In this document: positions 13,796 to 27,700 of the stretch, in pieces
How positions within the stretch are numbered: the first letter of the stretch is position 1
Layout: each line of letters opens with the position of its first letter
Source: Casuarius casuarius
Lineage: Eukaryota > Chordata > Aves > Casuariiformes > Casuariidae
DNA length: 64,000 bases
Direction: 5' to 3'
Assembly: GCA_003342895.1 (NCBI GenBank)
Contig: PTFA01000395.1
Span: 196,394-260,393, forward strand
Notes under the pieces: generated by a model
The model's input: the letters and a program-made list of their open reading frames with translations, nothing else
What the model was told of the DNA's origin: nothing
Databases searched by the model: none
Translations under genes and position numbers: made by a program

Positions 13796-16700
13796 AGTTG
13801 AAAAGGTCCTTGAAAAGGAATTTTAAAATAAAACTGTCATTGTATATTGTAAGTTGGTTATACTTGTGCAATTTTAGAAGCTAAACAAACAGCAGTGTTT
13901 TTTTCTTTCAAGTCTGTGCTTGCTGATCTGTTGTGGGGTAGCTGGACTTGTTTCCATGTTTGCTTGATTTTGACTTTTTGGTCCATATTGTTATACTGTG
14001 TGACATATCTATCAGCAGATGGGAATGAGGAATTGTGCTTGAATGGGGAAAAGTGTGAACCTACCGTAGGAGCTTGTATCTTGACTTCTGTGTTAAGCGT
14101 CTGATCTTCTTGCGGGCTCCCCATTTCTGCAGCTAAAGCTTCTGCATTTTTTCTCTTGTCCCCGTGAGAAGCGGCAGGAGTGTTATTTCGCTTGTCAAAA
14201 CTCACTAGACACAGCTGGCCACCTGCGTAGCACAGCAGCTGTCACCCTTCCCATTCTGCATGCACCTATTTTTCTTTGGGGGCAGCAGTGCACTGACATT
14301 CAGAATGAAGAAGAGGTGATTTGCCTTTGCACTCTCTCTGTTGCAAAGTAAGACGATGCCATCCTCTTCTCTTGGTACAAGTACTAACTATGTCGTATAG
14401 CAAGATGCTTATACCAAGTATTTCTGGCTAATTTAGCAGAGATGCAATGCATTATGGGCTTGGCTTAGCACAAAATCTCAATTTTTGTGTGTGTATATAT
14501 ATATATATTTTTTTTTAATATGATTGGTAGCTGCCTAATACAGAGGTAGCTGCCTAATGTCAAAATAGTAATTAAGATGCCCAAGTCTGGTTAGTGTAAT
14601 GGTTGGCACTGCTGCCAAGATCTGCATGTGTCAAAAAAATTGAAATACAACAAAAAAGATGATTTACATATGTACTTTTGAATAACTAATATTGTACTTT
14701 TATCTGCCCTAGGGATTTTTTTAAGTTCTTCCCCAGCTATGCTGCAGAAGGTGAAAACTGTATTAAGTTATAAAAAGAGAAAAAGCCACCCAGAGAGGCT
14801 GTGCAGCCTTATGGCTTCCATCCTTTGCTGTTCCTTCTTCCCTTCCCTGAGCCTCTTTGACCTCTCTTCCTCATGGGACAATGTATGATATCTCAGTTGC
14901 TTTTCTTTTTTGCTCTGTTGGAAGTGGGAGGAAGAGGAGAGTAGGAGGGCGGAGAGAATAGGTGGTGGAAAGGTGAATGACCCTCCTGGGACACATGGCC
15001 TTCATGTGCGTACAGAGTTCTTTTGCTCATGACTTGTGCTCTGCCCCTAAATGTGTTCTTGTGTGTTTGGCAAAGTATTTTCTCCCCTCCCTTCTTGAAC
15101 TCCTGATTTCAGGTGGTGAACCTCCTTTCATTTGCACACGACGATCTTCACATCTTCAGAGGCATGTTCTGAAGCCAATGACAGATGTGAAAACAGCTGT
15201 TTTACAGACAGCATGTACAAAATGTCATCCTCTTGCACACGCTCAAGCTAAATTTCATGCCTCCAGTAAGACACACTGGCAACCTTAATTCCTGATGTTT
15301 TTGTTTCAAGCGCTCTGTGTCAAATTTGCTTTGTAGCAGTTGAGAAAAATTGAGGCAAGGTAATACCTGATCAATAACAGGAAACACAGACCTATTTTCA
15401 AGCAAAGTAGGTAAGCATATATTGTACATATGATCTCCCCCTAGACCGTGTGTAGCTTAATCACATGTTAAACTTGGGAACAAGTGTTATGCTCCATGCA
15501 CAAAATCTCAATGGTACCTGTTTACATGTACTGCTGATTGCAGCTTCAGCTCAAAGAGAGGCTTCAGTGACTTGAATCTAAAAGCCTTCAAGTTAGCAAG
15601 CAAATTATTAAACCAAGGTTAGGAAGTTCTTTAGTTACTTTAGCATCTATGCTTATGAGAAGTAAGCTGTATCCGATTACTTTTAAATAGTAATTTAAAG
15701 ACTCTGCTCTACCACTTTCTGAAAGACTATCAGTATGTGCCTTTATATTTTTAAAGTGTTGGCCAAACCTGCCAGTAAGGAAATGGATGTTGACCAACAT
15801 GCTTTTTGCGTGGTATTCTGAATACTGTAGTTGTCAAAGCTCTTCAGCCTTTACGTCTGCCAGCAGCAACGGGCAGCAAGTTTCCAAGACAGATCAGGGA
15901 AGGACAAGAAGGCAAGTCCCCGGAGGGTGATGGGGAGGGGAGACACCAGGAAAATTGACCCAAGTCATAACCTCAGAGTAGTGCCGTGTGGCTGGGGCAG
16001 TTGTGCTCACTCTACTTCCAGTCACCTCTTTGGATTCTTTTACTGTTGCCTTTTTTTTTGTGCTCAGGTGACAACAGTTTTATCAGGCTGTGGACCTTGC
16101 CTTAGGGTGGGTACCTGAGCTCTTATGGAGGGTCTTTTGCAAGAGCAGAGCTCAAGGGTACAGTCTCATGCTTTGTAGTCTGCTAAGATATTTTATCTCA
16201 CCTTGAACATCCAATTTGGTCTTATTCCTGGAAAAATAATTAATGACCTGTGCAGAACAGGAGCGGAATCTGAACAAATATTAATGAATGGGATTCAGGT
16301 GTGTGTGAAATATGGAAGTAAGGTGTTTTCCCACTTAAATCCATGGTTCGGGCCGAGGTTTTGCTCTCCTTGTTCTCACTCCACCAAGGCAGGTCTTCAG
16401 GGACTGACAGAGCCTGTTCTCCATCTCTGGGATGTGATTTGTCTTTACTGGCAGAGTGTTACTACTGTTTTCAGAATGACAGTAGAGTACAAGAGGGGAA
16501 GATCTACTTTCTTAATCAAAGTATCTGTTCGAACTTTCCCCCCTCTTGCATTCCTTTGTTAATTCTCTGTGCCTGGGGCTAAGGGAAGGATCTTGAATCA
16601 AGACACGCAAGCCTACTTTGAGTTTCTCCCAGATACAGCTTGCAGGGATGACGTCTCTCAGACAATGATGATGTCACTTTGCCTCAGAATTTCTTAAAAA

Positions 16701-19700
16701 GCAGAAAACACAGAAACTCATATCCTGGCAGCTTTTTCCTGGGTTTTATGTTAGACCAAAGAATGTGCCCTAAGTATAAGAGGGTACTCCAATCCCCAAA
16801 CCCTGTAGACTGGCTTTTCTTTGTCACTTGTCCCTAAACTATCATGCTAGAAAGGAGGGATGGCGAGCCCAAAGGCTGAAGACCAAGGTAAGGAAGACTT
16901 CGGAGTGTGAGCACTTCAGTTTCCTTCAGGTGCTGATTGAAATCCACCCTGAGAAATGTTATGAGGTTGCTGAATAGTGGGAAGCTTGGTTTTCCTGGCC
17001 AGAAGGGAAAGCTGGGTGGGGATATGCTTAGCTCTGTGAGGAGGTTAGATACTTTCACTTCCCTTTGCGCTAATGACACTATTTCTCACTTCTCTTAAGC
17101 AGAACAGCAGCAGGAAGGGAGTGTATGTGGGAGTAATTTTTCATGTCACAATTTGCATTACTGAATGATGTCAGGGCAGTGACTTGTTGAGAACCTTCTG
17201 GTGAGTTAAGAGCCGCTGGTCCTGAGTTTTATGCTCAAATCTTTGGTAAATACGCTGGAGTAGATGGGTCAGATGTTTTTCTTGCTGTCTTGAAGAATCA
17301 GCTGTCAGCAGGTTTTGATCACAGTACAGTAAAAAATTGAGAGCAATTTACCCATATCTTGCAACCCTGAAGAAAATCTTGGGCAACACTTAGGACTAGA
17401 TGCAACCAAAGACCAAGCTATAGATTCAAGCAACTTGAACATGAGACTTTTCAGCTCTTGAGGAGTTCTGAGAGGAAAAATTGGTAGTCCTCTGCTCTCT
17501 AACTTTAGGCACTTGCTTCTTCTGCAGATGTGTTGCAAGCAGTTCTCTAGAACATCTAAACTTCCAGTATTCTTTGCCTCAAATCATGATTCATAAGCAA
17601 GTGGATGTATTTAGCTCCAAAATTGCTATAGAAATGCAAGGTATTTCAGCGTTGACTGCCTGGGCCAGGCAGGGAAGTCTTGTTGCAGGCACTAGTCCAA
17701 AGAACTTGTGTTGTGAGTTGACACTCTGCTCTCCAGCCTGCGTCACCACTTTCCAAGAGGAAGGTTTGCTTTATAGTGATGGTGGATCCCTTATGCCTGC
17801 CTGTGTGATGGTCACCGCTCTGCAGTAGCCTATGGGTAGTAGATCTCAGATCTTCAGTCTAGGAAAGATGAGTAGATGAATACTACAAGGGAAAGCGGGG
17901 GTGTAGCCACAGGGGTGGGCTGGCTGTGTGTGCGGGTACGTAGCGGGGAAATGAGATCACTTCTGTGGCTACCTCCTCTGTGGCTCACTTCCTCCTCATT
18001 TACATCTCACGTACTGTCAGATTTGGGAGAAGGAAGAGTGGAGACCACAAAGACAGCGCTGCCTCTGCTGCGTCTCCCCCACAGAAACGCGCTGTGCAGC
18101 TCTGCCCTTCTGCATGGGAACTAGGCGTGTACAGCTTCACCGTTGGCGCGGGAGAGCCCGGAAGGTGGATGTGGCCGAGCCGCTGACCAGCTCGCCTCTT
18201 CCTCTCCCTCACAGTGCTGCACTTTCAGAAACTTGCTTTTGCTTTCTACTAAGACCTATTTCTGCCTTCTTTCTCAGCCTCTTAGAGAACACTTGCTGCT
18301 TTCAGAGACTGAGGCTTTCCAGGGTTAAAGGATGGCTCCTCCCTGAAAATTGGTGCTGTGGGGCTCCTTGTTGTGGTCGAGATCCTCAGTCAAGTGTCTT
18401 CAGTTTCCAAGCCCACAGGCATAATTTTCCCAACTGCTAGTGCTGGAAACTCACCTGGGTCCCTTTGGGCTTCTTCCATGCTGCCAGTCTGGTGGGGTCA
18501 TCTCCCCAGCGTCTGCAGGTGCCAGTGTGGGAATGAGCACATTGCTGCAAAGGCAAGCGAACCAGCTCTGCTGGCTCCATGGGACTAATGCATGCCAAGA
18601 AACAAATCCTCGCATTAATAACTGAGATTGGAGAGCTTCCACTGTATTTCTGTGCTAGCTATTAGCTGAACACATCGGAGAGTGCAAATGCTGCTGTAAA
18701 AATTATCTGGTGCATTCCAGAGAGGTGTTTTTGCTGTCAAGTCCATGAATGTAATTGCATGTGCACAGAATTAGATTTGTTGAGCAAAAGAGCATCTCTG
18801 TTTAGACCAATTCACTTTGACAAGCAATATCCAGAATTACAGACTTCCTTAAGTCCCCTCTTTCCATCAGAAAACGCAACAAGATCTAGAAGACCTTGAT
18901 GGCTGAGCTGCTGGAAAAGGGGGGAGCAAAGCTGAGCTGCTTTGTAGATGTGGGTAAATGGGTAATTGTAGAATGAGAGCGAGCCACAGGCGTGGGCTGC
19001 CTTTGGGAAGAGTGCTGACAGCAGCAGTGTGTTGGTACAGCCAGCACAGACTGGGGTGCTTTGAATGCTGAGATTCCCCAGCACGTGAGCAACCATGCGA
19101 CTGGAGACTGCAGCCTGAAGTTTTAGTCATTAATGTTAGTACAAGTGTGTCCTTGCAAGAAGAAAGAAGCATCGTTAGCTAAACAAGTGAGAAGGTCATT
19201 CCGACTACAGCTAGGGGAAAAAAAAAAATTTGAAGCTGATCATAAACTGCTGACATCTATCTCTTAGTTCCTACTGCAAGAAATGCACTGGACAGAAGCT
19301 GTGCTTCTTGCAAAGCTCCAGTTAAACTACAGCGGTGAGGCTATGGAAATGCATGTGTGTTTACCTCAATGCACTTAAGCCATCCTAGGACTGGGCATGT
19401 AATTCATTATTCTGTGGGAATAAACTAGGTAGATTTCCCATCTAGCAAACAGCCAGAATATAACAGTGCAAAGTAGCAAAGGGGGAAACCTAAGAACTTT
19501 TAGAGCTTTAGTTTAAAATTAAGCCATACAGCTGGCCGTTTTAGCTTTTCCCTTTTTAATCACTTAATGAATGATTTGTTTCCTTTATTATGTTCACAGT
19601 TCGTTTTAAAATAGAGGCAACTATAACTATAAGTTGTGGCTTCTGAGATGTGGTAGGACTTCAGCTTCCCTAGGTAGTATCATATTGTATTGTTTTATCC

Positions 19701-20000
19701 AGAGCAGAGGATTAAATTCAAATTCTTCACTTGCTCTTTCGATACTCCAAGTACAGAAGCAGCCCAAAAATAGGCTTATTGTTCACATGGGATAGGATAA
19801 AGTGTTGCCATGTAGTTTAATGGCTATTCTACTGCTTTTTCCTCTACAAAAGGAAACTCAAAAGTACAGAGAAAGAATGAGTTAGAAAAGTCAGTTAGCA
19901 GAGGAATACTGATGCATTTGCATTGTCTGTACACACTTCATTCAAGCAGCAAATGAAAACATGATGCGGATTTTAAAGATAAAATTTTGATTTTTTTTTA
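13796..20000. other. Intergenic, no gene seen
   Basis: Mixed-composition DNA. A (TG)n(TA)n microsatellite lies at about 14486-14508. The longest open frames (about 115 codons, for example 13858-14205 minus) have no recognisable similarity or splice context. No repeat family was confidently identified. Confidence 0.6.
14486..14516. repeat. (TG)n(TA)n microsatellite with T tail
   Basis: Alternating TG then TA dinucleotides followed by a T run. Confidence 0.9.
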
Positions 20001-23000
20001 ATTATTATTTTCTGAGTTGTTGCCAACCGGTATTTAAATACAGTTTCCAAACTAAAACTCTTTTCCTACCTAACTGAAGCCCAAAGCTGCTGCTCAGGTC
20101 TTGCTCGAACTCACCTCGGAGCAGAATTAGGATTGGAAGACGACAGAATTGGGTTTTGCTGCTTTCTTTCCCCTTAGGTTTGCTTTCTAACACTGCCTCT
20201 GCAACTCTGCACTGCCTAGAAAAGAAGGAAGAGAATCAAGAGAGATGCTGGTCTTCACAAGTGTGACGGCTCTTCCCTTTTTGACAAGGTTCAGCAAGCG
20301 AGATGTTAGCAAGAGAGCCCTGAAGTGGTCGCTGCGAGGTTTCAGCATGAATATCTCCCAGAGAAGCTCTTCAGCGCGCCGGTTTCGGGCGCTAGCTGTA
20401 GCATCTGGGTCATGTTCTGAAGGTGTCTGTGCAACCATAAGGCATCAAACAGAAGCTGTATTTTAGACAGGAAGTCGTTTTGGCCAACGAAATCTCTGTT
20501 TGACACCCCAGTTATGGGTGGATCAAGTGAAACAGCAGGGGCAGGTAGAATGGCTGCTCTTAAACCTGCCTAATGTTTTCTGCAGCACTGTTTTGCCATT
20601 TCCCGTAAGCCTGGAAATCATAATGGTTTTGTAGGTCTGTATGTAACACTTGCCAGGCTCCAGTTTTACGGAGTAGCTGGTTTTCTACACCCTGTATCCT
20701 TTTCCCTTTTCAGGGCATGTTCATCTCCTGGCAGACAAAATACCAGAGGCCAAGCACAAGGTAGAGGCTTCCCCGTAATGCTTTGCATGATCCCGAATTG
20801 TTTAATTACCTCCAGTCCTCCATTACCACGGGAGCAGATGAAGCCTACGAAAAGCATTTCTGCTTCATTTTGTGCTGACTTAGCTGAGGCTGTGGGCCTT
20901 GAACTCTGGACAGCTGCCTGAACTGCAAGTGACCCCTTCTCTTGGTGGTTCCACTTCAGAAGAAATTGCATTTCCTACAGGACAAGAGCAGCATGTTGAG
21001 GTCTCCTCAGTGGCAGTGAATTGCTTTCCATTTTCTGTTGCAGTTTCTCCATTCCCGCAGTGTCTTCTGCTGGGCACCACACTGCAGTGCGGCAACCAGC
21101 GGGGAGGGTCAAACTCTGCCACAGGCTGTTGCTCCGGGTCCTGGTGCCTGCACATCAGTATGTAGGTACCACCTGAACAGGAGAAAAAGAGCTTGTCAGA
21201 AGCAAACAAGGACTTGCTATCTCCTCTCCTTCCCTAATGCCGCCTGTGTCTCCACTTTGCCTGGCCACCTCTGCGTCTCAGAGCTGCTCTACATCCCCTC
21301 CTCACCCACCTGGCTCCAGATGTGCCAGACTACCCCTAGCAATTTGTTACGCTTTTCGAGCTCATGCAGCTCATTTTGCCCAATGCGGGGCTGGGAGCAG
21401 TTCAGAAACTTCTGGTCATCAAAGGCGAGAAGCAGCTGGCAGCAGGAACACCCTCCCAGCACCGCTAGCCATGGGATGTGCATCTGTCTCCATCCTCCAC
21501 GAATTTTCAGATCTTCAGAGCCTGCCCTCTCCCTCACCATCCATCCTACCTGAGTGTGACACTTTCCTCTGGTTGTTTCCACAGCAGAGTGAGCTCTCGG
21601 AAGCTCTGCAGTGCTGTGCTTCTCCAGGCTTCCTTCTTGTTTCAGCTTTTCCTCTTGGTTTGCACCTGAAAACTGGGGAGTTGTTAAGACAAAAAGTTAA
21701 AGGGGGGGGAGGAGGAGAAATGGAGGAAGCTCTCTGAGTGTCAAACCTTACTGAGGATCCCTGTCCTTTCCTACAGCACCAGGAATTGCAGCTGCCCATG
21801 TGGAAATTGCTCTGAGCAGCAGAATCTCCTTGGATTTAATCCACCTGTGCCATTGACCTGCATTGAAGCTTGGTGAAAAGCTGATCAGATCAGCAGTTCC
21901 TGGCAGCTCAGCCCTATGCCTTTACCGTGCTGATGAAAGAAAAAACAAACAAAAAAACCCTTCTAGTTCTCCGTGGGAGAGCTGGCAGGAGGGGGATAAC
22001 AGTGCTCAACAGGAATGGGGGAAAGGGAGAAGAGGGGGGTAAGCAGCAGCTTCAGACTGTTTCAAAACCCTCCAGCTGCCAGGTGCCGAACCACGGGCTG
22101 CGGGTGAGCACAGAGCTGCGCGGCTGCTCCGCGGGCTGCAGGGAGCAGGCCTGGTGTGCTGCTGCCTTCTGGGCAGAGCAACGTGGCAGAAATGCGGGTG
22201 GAGGGTGGATGAGCAGGAAGGAGGGCTCTCCTGCCCTCGAGGTGCTCCCTCTGGGATCACCTCTGCTTCTCGCAAAAGGAGGATTTACTTGGCATCTGTC
22301 AGCCAGAATGGCTGCACTGTGGAAGAGGAGAAAGGGTGGAAGAGGACCCGAGGGAAGAGCAGGAGAGGAGCGATGTTGTCCTTGTGCATAGACTGATCTG
22401 GGGGTATGTGTGGCTGGTTTGAACGTTGCTTGCTGGCAATGATTTTTTGGAAAATCTCAACATGATGCCTCTTTAATTCTTGAGTGTTTTCTGTCCTTCT
22501 GACTTCTTTTTCCTTGGGATTGGTCGCTCAGTGAGCTGCACCTATCCGGCTTTAGGGACAAGCACCAAACTTGCAGAGTACTTGCTAAAGGGAAGGTAGA
22601 TAGTACTTGCTATACGTAGAAGGCTGTCTGGTCACCGAGATAACAGGTTCTGATTTCGCAGCTATATTCGCTTTCCTCTTGGCTCTTCCCCATCATCCCT
22701 TTACCCTCTTCTTTCCCCTGCAGGGGCTGGGGATGAAGCACACTCTGCCTTCTCCCCCAGCTCCTCCTGGGCCATGCAGAGCTGGCAGAGGGGAGGATCA
22801 CCTCATTGGGGATCACCTTGTGCAGTGTGGGTGCATGAAGAGCTAAGCAAGGATTTCTTCAGAAGCTTTCACAGGACCCTCTGGATAACCAAAGAATGGG
22901 GTATTTTCTCAGGTGAAGATGCCTGAGTGTTGCGGCTCTGGATTTCCTTGCCCTCTGCTGATTCCCTGACTGCTCCTGCCTCTCCGAGTGCGTCATAACA

Positions 23001-25480
23001 CGAGTGGTCTTGGTGTTGGATCGGCCCATTTCAGCTGTTTTGGAGGAAGGAGCAGGACTATAGTTGTAGGGCTCAGCTCTCCATGTGACCTAGAGCAACA
23101 CTATGGGAATTTTGCTCAGCTTCGGAGTTTCCGTCATCTGTTGCAGTTCACTTGGACACTGAATGCTTCTCTCTTTTCCTTCTTGATTTTTATTCTTCAA
23201 ACTTCCTTGAAAATGAAGGAAATGAAACCACAGGGCTTTTTTGTCAGTGACATGGGAGAGCTCAGTCTCCTTCCAGAGAAGAAATGAAATTTAGGGTGAA
23301 GACAAAAAAAAAGATTCTCTAGCTGTACGTGCTGGCTGGGGGAGTTTGAAGACCACTTGAAACACTAGTTTTGGAGGCTGGGGTGACGCGGGCCATGCTG
23401 TCTCTTGGGCTTCTCCAGTCTGGCATGCTACAATAAAGAGGTTTCATCTCCCAACTATTGCAAACTACTGCAGAAGGTCCTGCTGGTGCAAGGGTCTGGG
23501 AAGCAGAGGATTGAACATTGCCTGGTGGCATGTGCTGCCCTTGCTAGATACTTTCCAAGCTGCTGCATCAGGGTGGATCTGCTGTCTTTTTGGTGCGGGC
23601 TGTCTTCCATTTTGTTCTAAGAGAGAAGAAGCTGCAGGTCTGGCTACCTTGCTGCAGAATTGGTTGCAGTAAGCCATCAGTCTTGGGGGCTACTGGGTCT
23701 TATCAGCAAGGTGGCACCTGACACACACACCTTGCACCAGAATGAGACATTTCTGCTTTAGCTGAGGAACTCACCTGGGGTGGGGGCTGGCAGGGGGACA
23801 GAGGCGTGAACACAGCCAGACACATCACCCCAAGCCAGCTCAGCTGCAGCACCGAGTCCTTTCTATGCTGTTTTGAACCCTTTCCTGACTGGACAAGTCC
23901 AGCTGAGCTGGCTTCCCATCGGAGGCTGGAAGGGCAGAGAGCTGGATTTGACAGGGAGCCAGTGGTGTGCGAGTATCTTAGAAGAGGGGTGGTGTGGGGC
24001 AGGAAGAGAGATGGAGAGCCAGGGAGTGGACCACAGTGAGAAAGAAGCCCAGAGAGGGGCTCACCACCACCTTTCCTTGAGGTCTGGCCAAGCACCACTG
24101 ATGCCTGTGGGGGCATGACACGGGCTGGGGAGAGGGCTTAGCTCGGGGAGCAGAGGGCAGGACTGTCCCCTTCCCATGGCACATGTTCTAATCCAAGCCT
24201 GGAATGGAGTGCGAGTACCTGGAGACTGGCCAGTCCTCTGCTGTCAGCACTGGGTGGAAAAGTGCCCTGCCATAGCCTCCAGGGTCCCTTGCTTTGGTTC
24301 AGGCTCTGCACGGCAGGGTGCTGCCGCTGTGAGCTTGCAATGACACAGGGCTTCCTATGGGACCACGCAGTGGGGTCCCGCAGGGCCCTGCAGGATGCAG
24401 GTGCCTGGGAGAGCTGGGCCCTGCTGTGGCAGGTAGCTGGTGCTGGAGTCACCAGCACTCTGCAGAAGATGAGGGCTGGGGAAGGCAGGAAAGATGCCTC
24501 CCTGGTAATATCACCTTGGCAATGTGGATTTGTATCCGTCTCTGCCCCTGAAGATGCGGAAAAAAACCATTTATTCATGTAGCTATTGAAATTTGGGAAT
24601 TCCCTGTTTCCAGAAAGACCTGAGTTACACCCCGGGTGCTGAGTGTGCCAAAGTCCTGAGCAGCCCCCGGACCAAAGACCTCTGCAGGAGCTGGGCTCTG
24701 CACATCCCAAAATTCACCTAGGTGCTGCAGCAGGCTGGTGCTGGTGTCTCAGAGCTGGCACCCAACGCCTGGGAGCATGTTCGACTTTGGCTTGGGATGC
24801 AGAAGGGAAATCACAGCACCTTGTTCTTCCCTGCAGGAAACACACCCGTAAGTTCTGTCAAAGCCTTTGTGCTGTGCTGTGGAGGGAATCGTGGGACTCA
24901 AGGGACACGCTGGGAATAGCTGCAGGAGCAACAGCAGGAAGTACAGCATGGGATTGCTGCTCAGCCAGTCAGTTTTCTCCAGCCCAGCCATGGTCTGCGG
25001 CAGGGCCCTGTGGACAAAAAAGCCAGGATGCTCTGTCATTGCAGGGTACCGCAATCCGGCTATGCAGAGGGGTGGTTTGGGGGTTATGTGGGCAGCTTGA
25101 AAACGTTGGGCAGTGTGAGGATGTTGTGTGTGGCTTTGGAAGTGTCGTTAGGGCTCTTTCCGTGCAGCGGAGCTTGTGCATTGCTATGGGCCAAAATCAA
25201 GATGCTTGGTATGTAGCTCTGCATGGCTTGGCTGTCTTAAACCCTGCAGGGTTTTTCTGCCTGAACTGTGCAGAGAAGCCACGGTGTGAAGACTGTCCCC
25301 AGCCCTAGCCTGTCCTCTGGAGGAGTCGGAGAGCAAAAAGCTGTGTTGCCCTGACTGGGACCAGTTCCTCCCTCCTGCTCCCTTCCTCTCCCATCTCGGC
25401 CCCCACTCCCTGCCTTGGTTCCTCCTTGCTCGCGAGCTGTTTGTGAGTGCATGACCCTGGGTGTAAACGCTGAGATCAGT
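20001..25480. other. Intergenic, GC-richer, no gene seen
   Basis: GC content rises toward NRROS, and stop codons become rarer, producing open frames of up to about 220 codons on both strands. These overlap each other in opposite orientations, lack family features and are not flanked by consistent splice sites, so I treat them as chance. Regulatory sequence for NRROS may lie here but cannot be pinpointed. Confidence 0.55.
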
Positions 25481-25550
25481 AAGCAAAATGACTCGCCGCG
25501 CTCTCTGCGTCCATGTGACTGCAGTTTCCGTTAGCTCCTTCCGCAAAGGC

Positions 25551-25697
25551 TATATTAGTGCTAAGCAAGAAAACGGGTGAAAGAGAAAACCAGCGGGCTG
25601 CAGCTAACCTTGGCCCCAAGAAGTCGCTGAGCACTAGCCGGAGCGGGCCACTAGCCGCAAGATGAGTTGCTGCGAACCCTGCGCATCGCTCCAAGCG
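25551..25697 (+). promoter_or_regulatory. NRROS: Putative NRROS promoter and non-coding first exon
   Basis: A TATATTA element at 25551-25557 stands about 30 bases upstream of a segment that ends in a good donor, AAGCG|GTGAGT (exon end 25697). The partner acceptor TGTCTTCACAG ends at 27684, only 16 bases before the NRROS ATG. ETS-like TTCC motifs (25527, 25540) lie just upstream, which would suit a myeloid gene. The exon is predicted from sequence signals only. Confidence 0.4.
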
Positions 25698-27684
25698 GTG
25701 AGTATTTGCCCCCAATACTTGCCCCCCAGGCTTTGCTGAACTGGAGCTAAAATCCAGGTGGGACTGTGGGGACCCCTCTTGCACGTTAAAGCACTCCTAG
25801 AGCTGGTGGCTGCATATCATTTATGCCCACGCTTGTAAAAGCGTCCTGGCCAATGCTGTAGCTGTGTGGGCTGGTCCTGTGGCCTGGCATGTGCAGCGGG
25901 GTGTACCGCTGGTGCTCAGAAACCTCTCGCCGGTGTGCTGTGGGTCCCTCTGGAGCTGCGCAGGCACCAGGGCCACCGCAGGGCTGTGAGGGCAAGGATT
26001 TCCTGCCGCTCTGCCGCCCGCTCTCCCGGCTGGGGCAGTCCCCAGCAGGGCTGGGAGGCTAACACGGATGCCATCCTCTGGCCCCCAGCCTGGCAGAGCC
26101 GCCCCAGAGAGGGCTGCAGGAGGACTGAGATGGGAGAGAGCTTGTAATGTTGGGGGAGAACAGAGCTGGGCACTCAAGAGACAGTGGGTGGGAGAAAGGC
26201 TGAACTGAATGAGAGAAAGCAAGAGCTTCCGCGAAGGAGAGGGATCCAGGTTCCAAAGACAAGTTAGAACCAAAGCCCCTGGTTTGGTGGGCACAGTGCT
26301 GCAACGAGGACACAGCAGAGTCCATCTGCCTGAGCCTCTGCCTGCTGTGTCCTGGCGCAAGGCGCTGATGGAGGTCAGTGACCTGGAAGGGCATCAGCTT
26401 TATCCCAGAGAGGGAGGAACTTCTCTTCATCCCTATAGGATTAATAAGCACTGATTTGATAAGGCATTGGCTTCAGATTTTTGGAATTCAGTCTAATGTC
26501 AGTCTGGCTGTTCCAAGGGAGAAGAAAACCCAGAAGGCATCCCCCGCTCCATCTGGGGTGCTAGATTCTAGCTCCAGCTACTCAGGCTGCCAAAAATAAC
26601 CTCCAATTTCTTCTTCAAATGTTGGCAGTTATGAAACTCTGCTGAGCCCTTGTTAAGACCTTGCTGCTCATTTGCCTGAAGTTCAGCTTTTGCCCAGATG
26701 CAAATGTCGTCAACCCTGGTTCCACAAAATTAGTAACTTGGGACCTTGTATTGAAAGACAGCGACTTCCACCAGGCAGCACCAAGGGGGCCTCAGGAAGG
26801 TTATTACAGGGATGGATGCTAGAGGGGACCAGCCCCTGCTGCCAAAGTCAGCAGTGTTTGGGTTGGTGTCACCCAAAGGGAGCCTTTTGCACTGGGCGGG
26901 GGAGGGGAGCAGAGGGGGGTTGCAAGCTTGGGCAGGGGAAGCCTCTTTCTCAAGTGTTGCAGTTCAGTGGCGTTTGCAGGCAGCTGTGCCTTGCCCACGT
27001 GTGTGCTGCTCCCCAAGCTCTCAGCCCCGCGGTCTAGCACTGCTGGTTGTTCCTGCTTCAGTCCCTGCTGCCAGGGACCGGGCTGCTGCCTCCCTCTCCC
27101 TCGCCTTGTCCAGCCCTTGGGTGCCCACCCAGGAGGTAGCAACCCTGAAGGACCTCCTCAGCTCGGGGGCTGATCCCCACAGGGGAGGATGAGGGTCTCC
27201 TCTACGACCCCCCTGCTGGCGTGGGGGGTGCTAGCTGCCTGGGGGTTGGTGCAGGGGGCTGTTGCCCATATCTCCATGCCTATGCTGTGCCCTGTGCTGC
27301 AGGTCACAAGCTGGGAAGCTTGCAGTGGCCCAGGTCTCTCACAGGGCATGGTGGCCACTGCTACAAGGTGTTTGTCACCTGGGAGCCTGTGCTGCCCATC
27401 CTCTCTCGGTGCCCACTGGCAAATAATGGGAGCCATAGGCCTGGCGTCAGGCAGAGCAGGCAATAGCTGAAGGCGGGTGGAAGCCCTGAGCCTTGAGCTG
27501 CCCCGAGCTGTAAGCGAGCAGCTAGCACAGAGCAGCAGGGTAACTGCTGGGGATGAGGTGTGAGGGCATGTCTGAAGGCACTCGAAGTGGGGATGGTGTT
27601 GTGACAAGTTTCCTGGGAGAAGCCTGGGCCTTTCGGGATGAGCAGGTAATTTTGATCCTCTCACGTCTGTTTCTGTCTTCACAG
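25698..27684 (+). other. NRROS: Predicted 5' UTR intron of NRROS
   Basis: GC-rich non-coding sequence between the predicted first-exon donor and the acceptor immediately upstream of the NRROS start codon. No internal exon or repeat was recognised. Confidence 0.4.
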
Positions 27685-27700
27685 GAGTGCTGTTGTTGAG

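Noticed and set aside
13858..14205. 115-codon minus-strand open frame, rich in K, N and Q
   Set aside because: Length is within what is expected by chance over 64 kb. No family similarity, no splice or promoter signals.
21237..22391. Several 90-170 codon frames on both strands
   Set aside because: Mutually overlapping, low-complexity Ser/Pro/Cys translations, no similarity.
24138..25308. Long open frames on both strands (about 190 codons minus, 221 codons plus)
   Set aside because: They overlap in opposite directions in GC-rich DNA with few stops, have Trp/Cys/Gly-rich translations, no known domain and no consistent splice context. They are chance frames.
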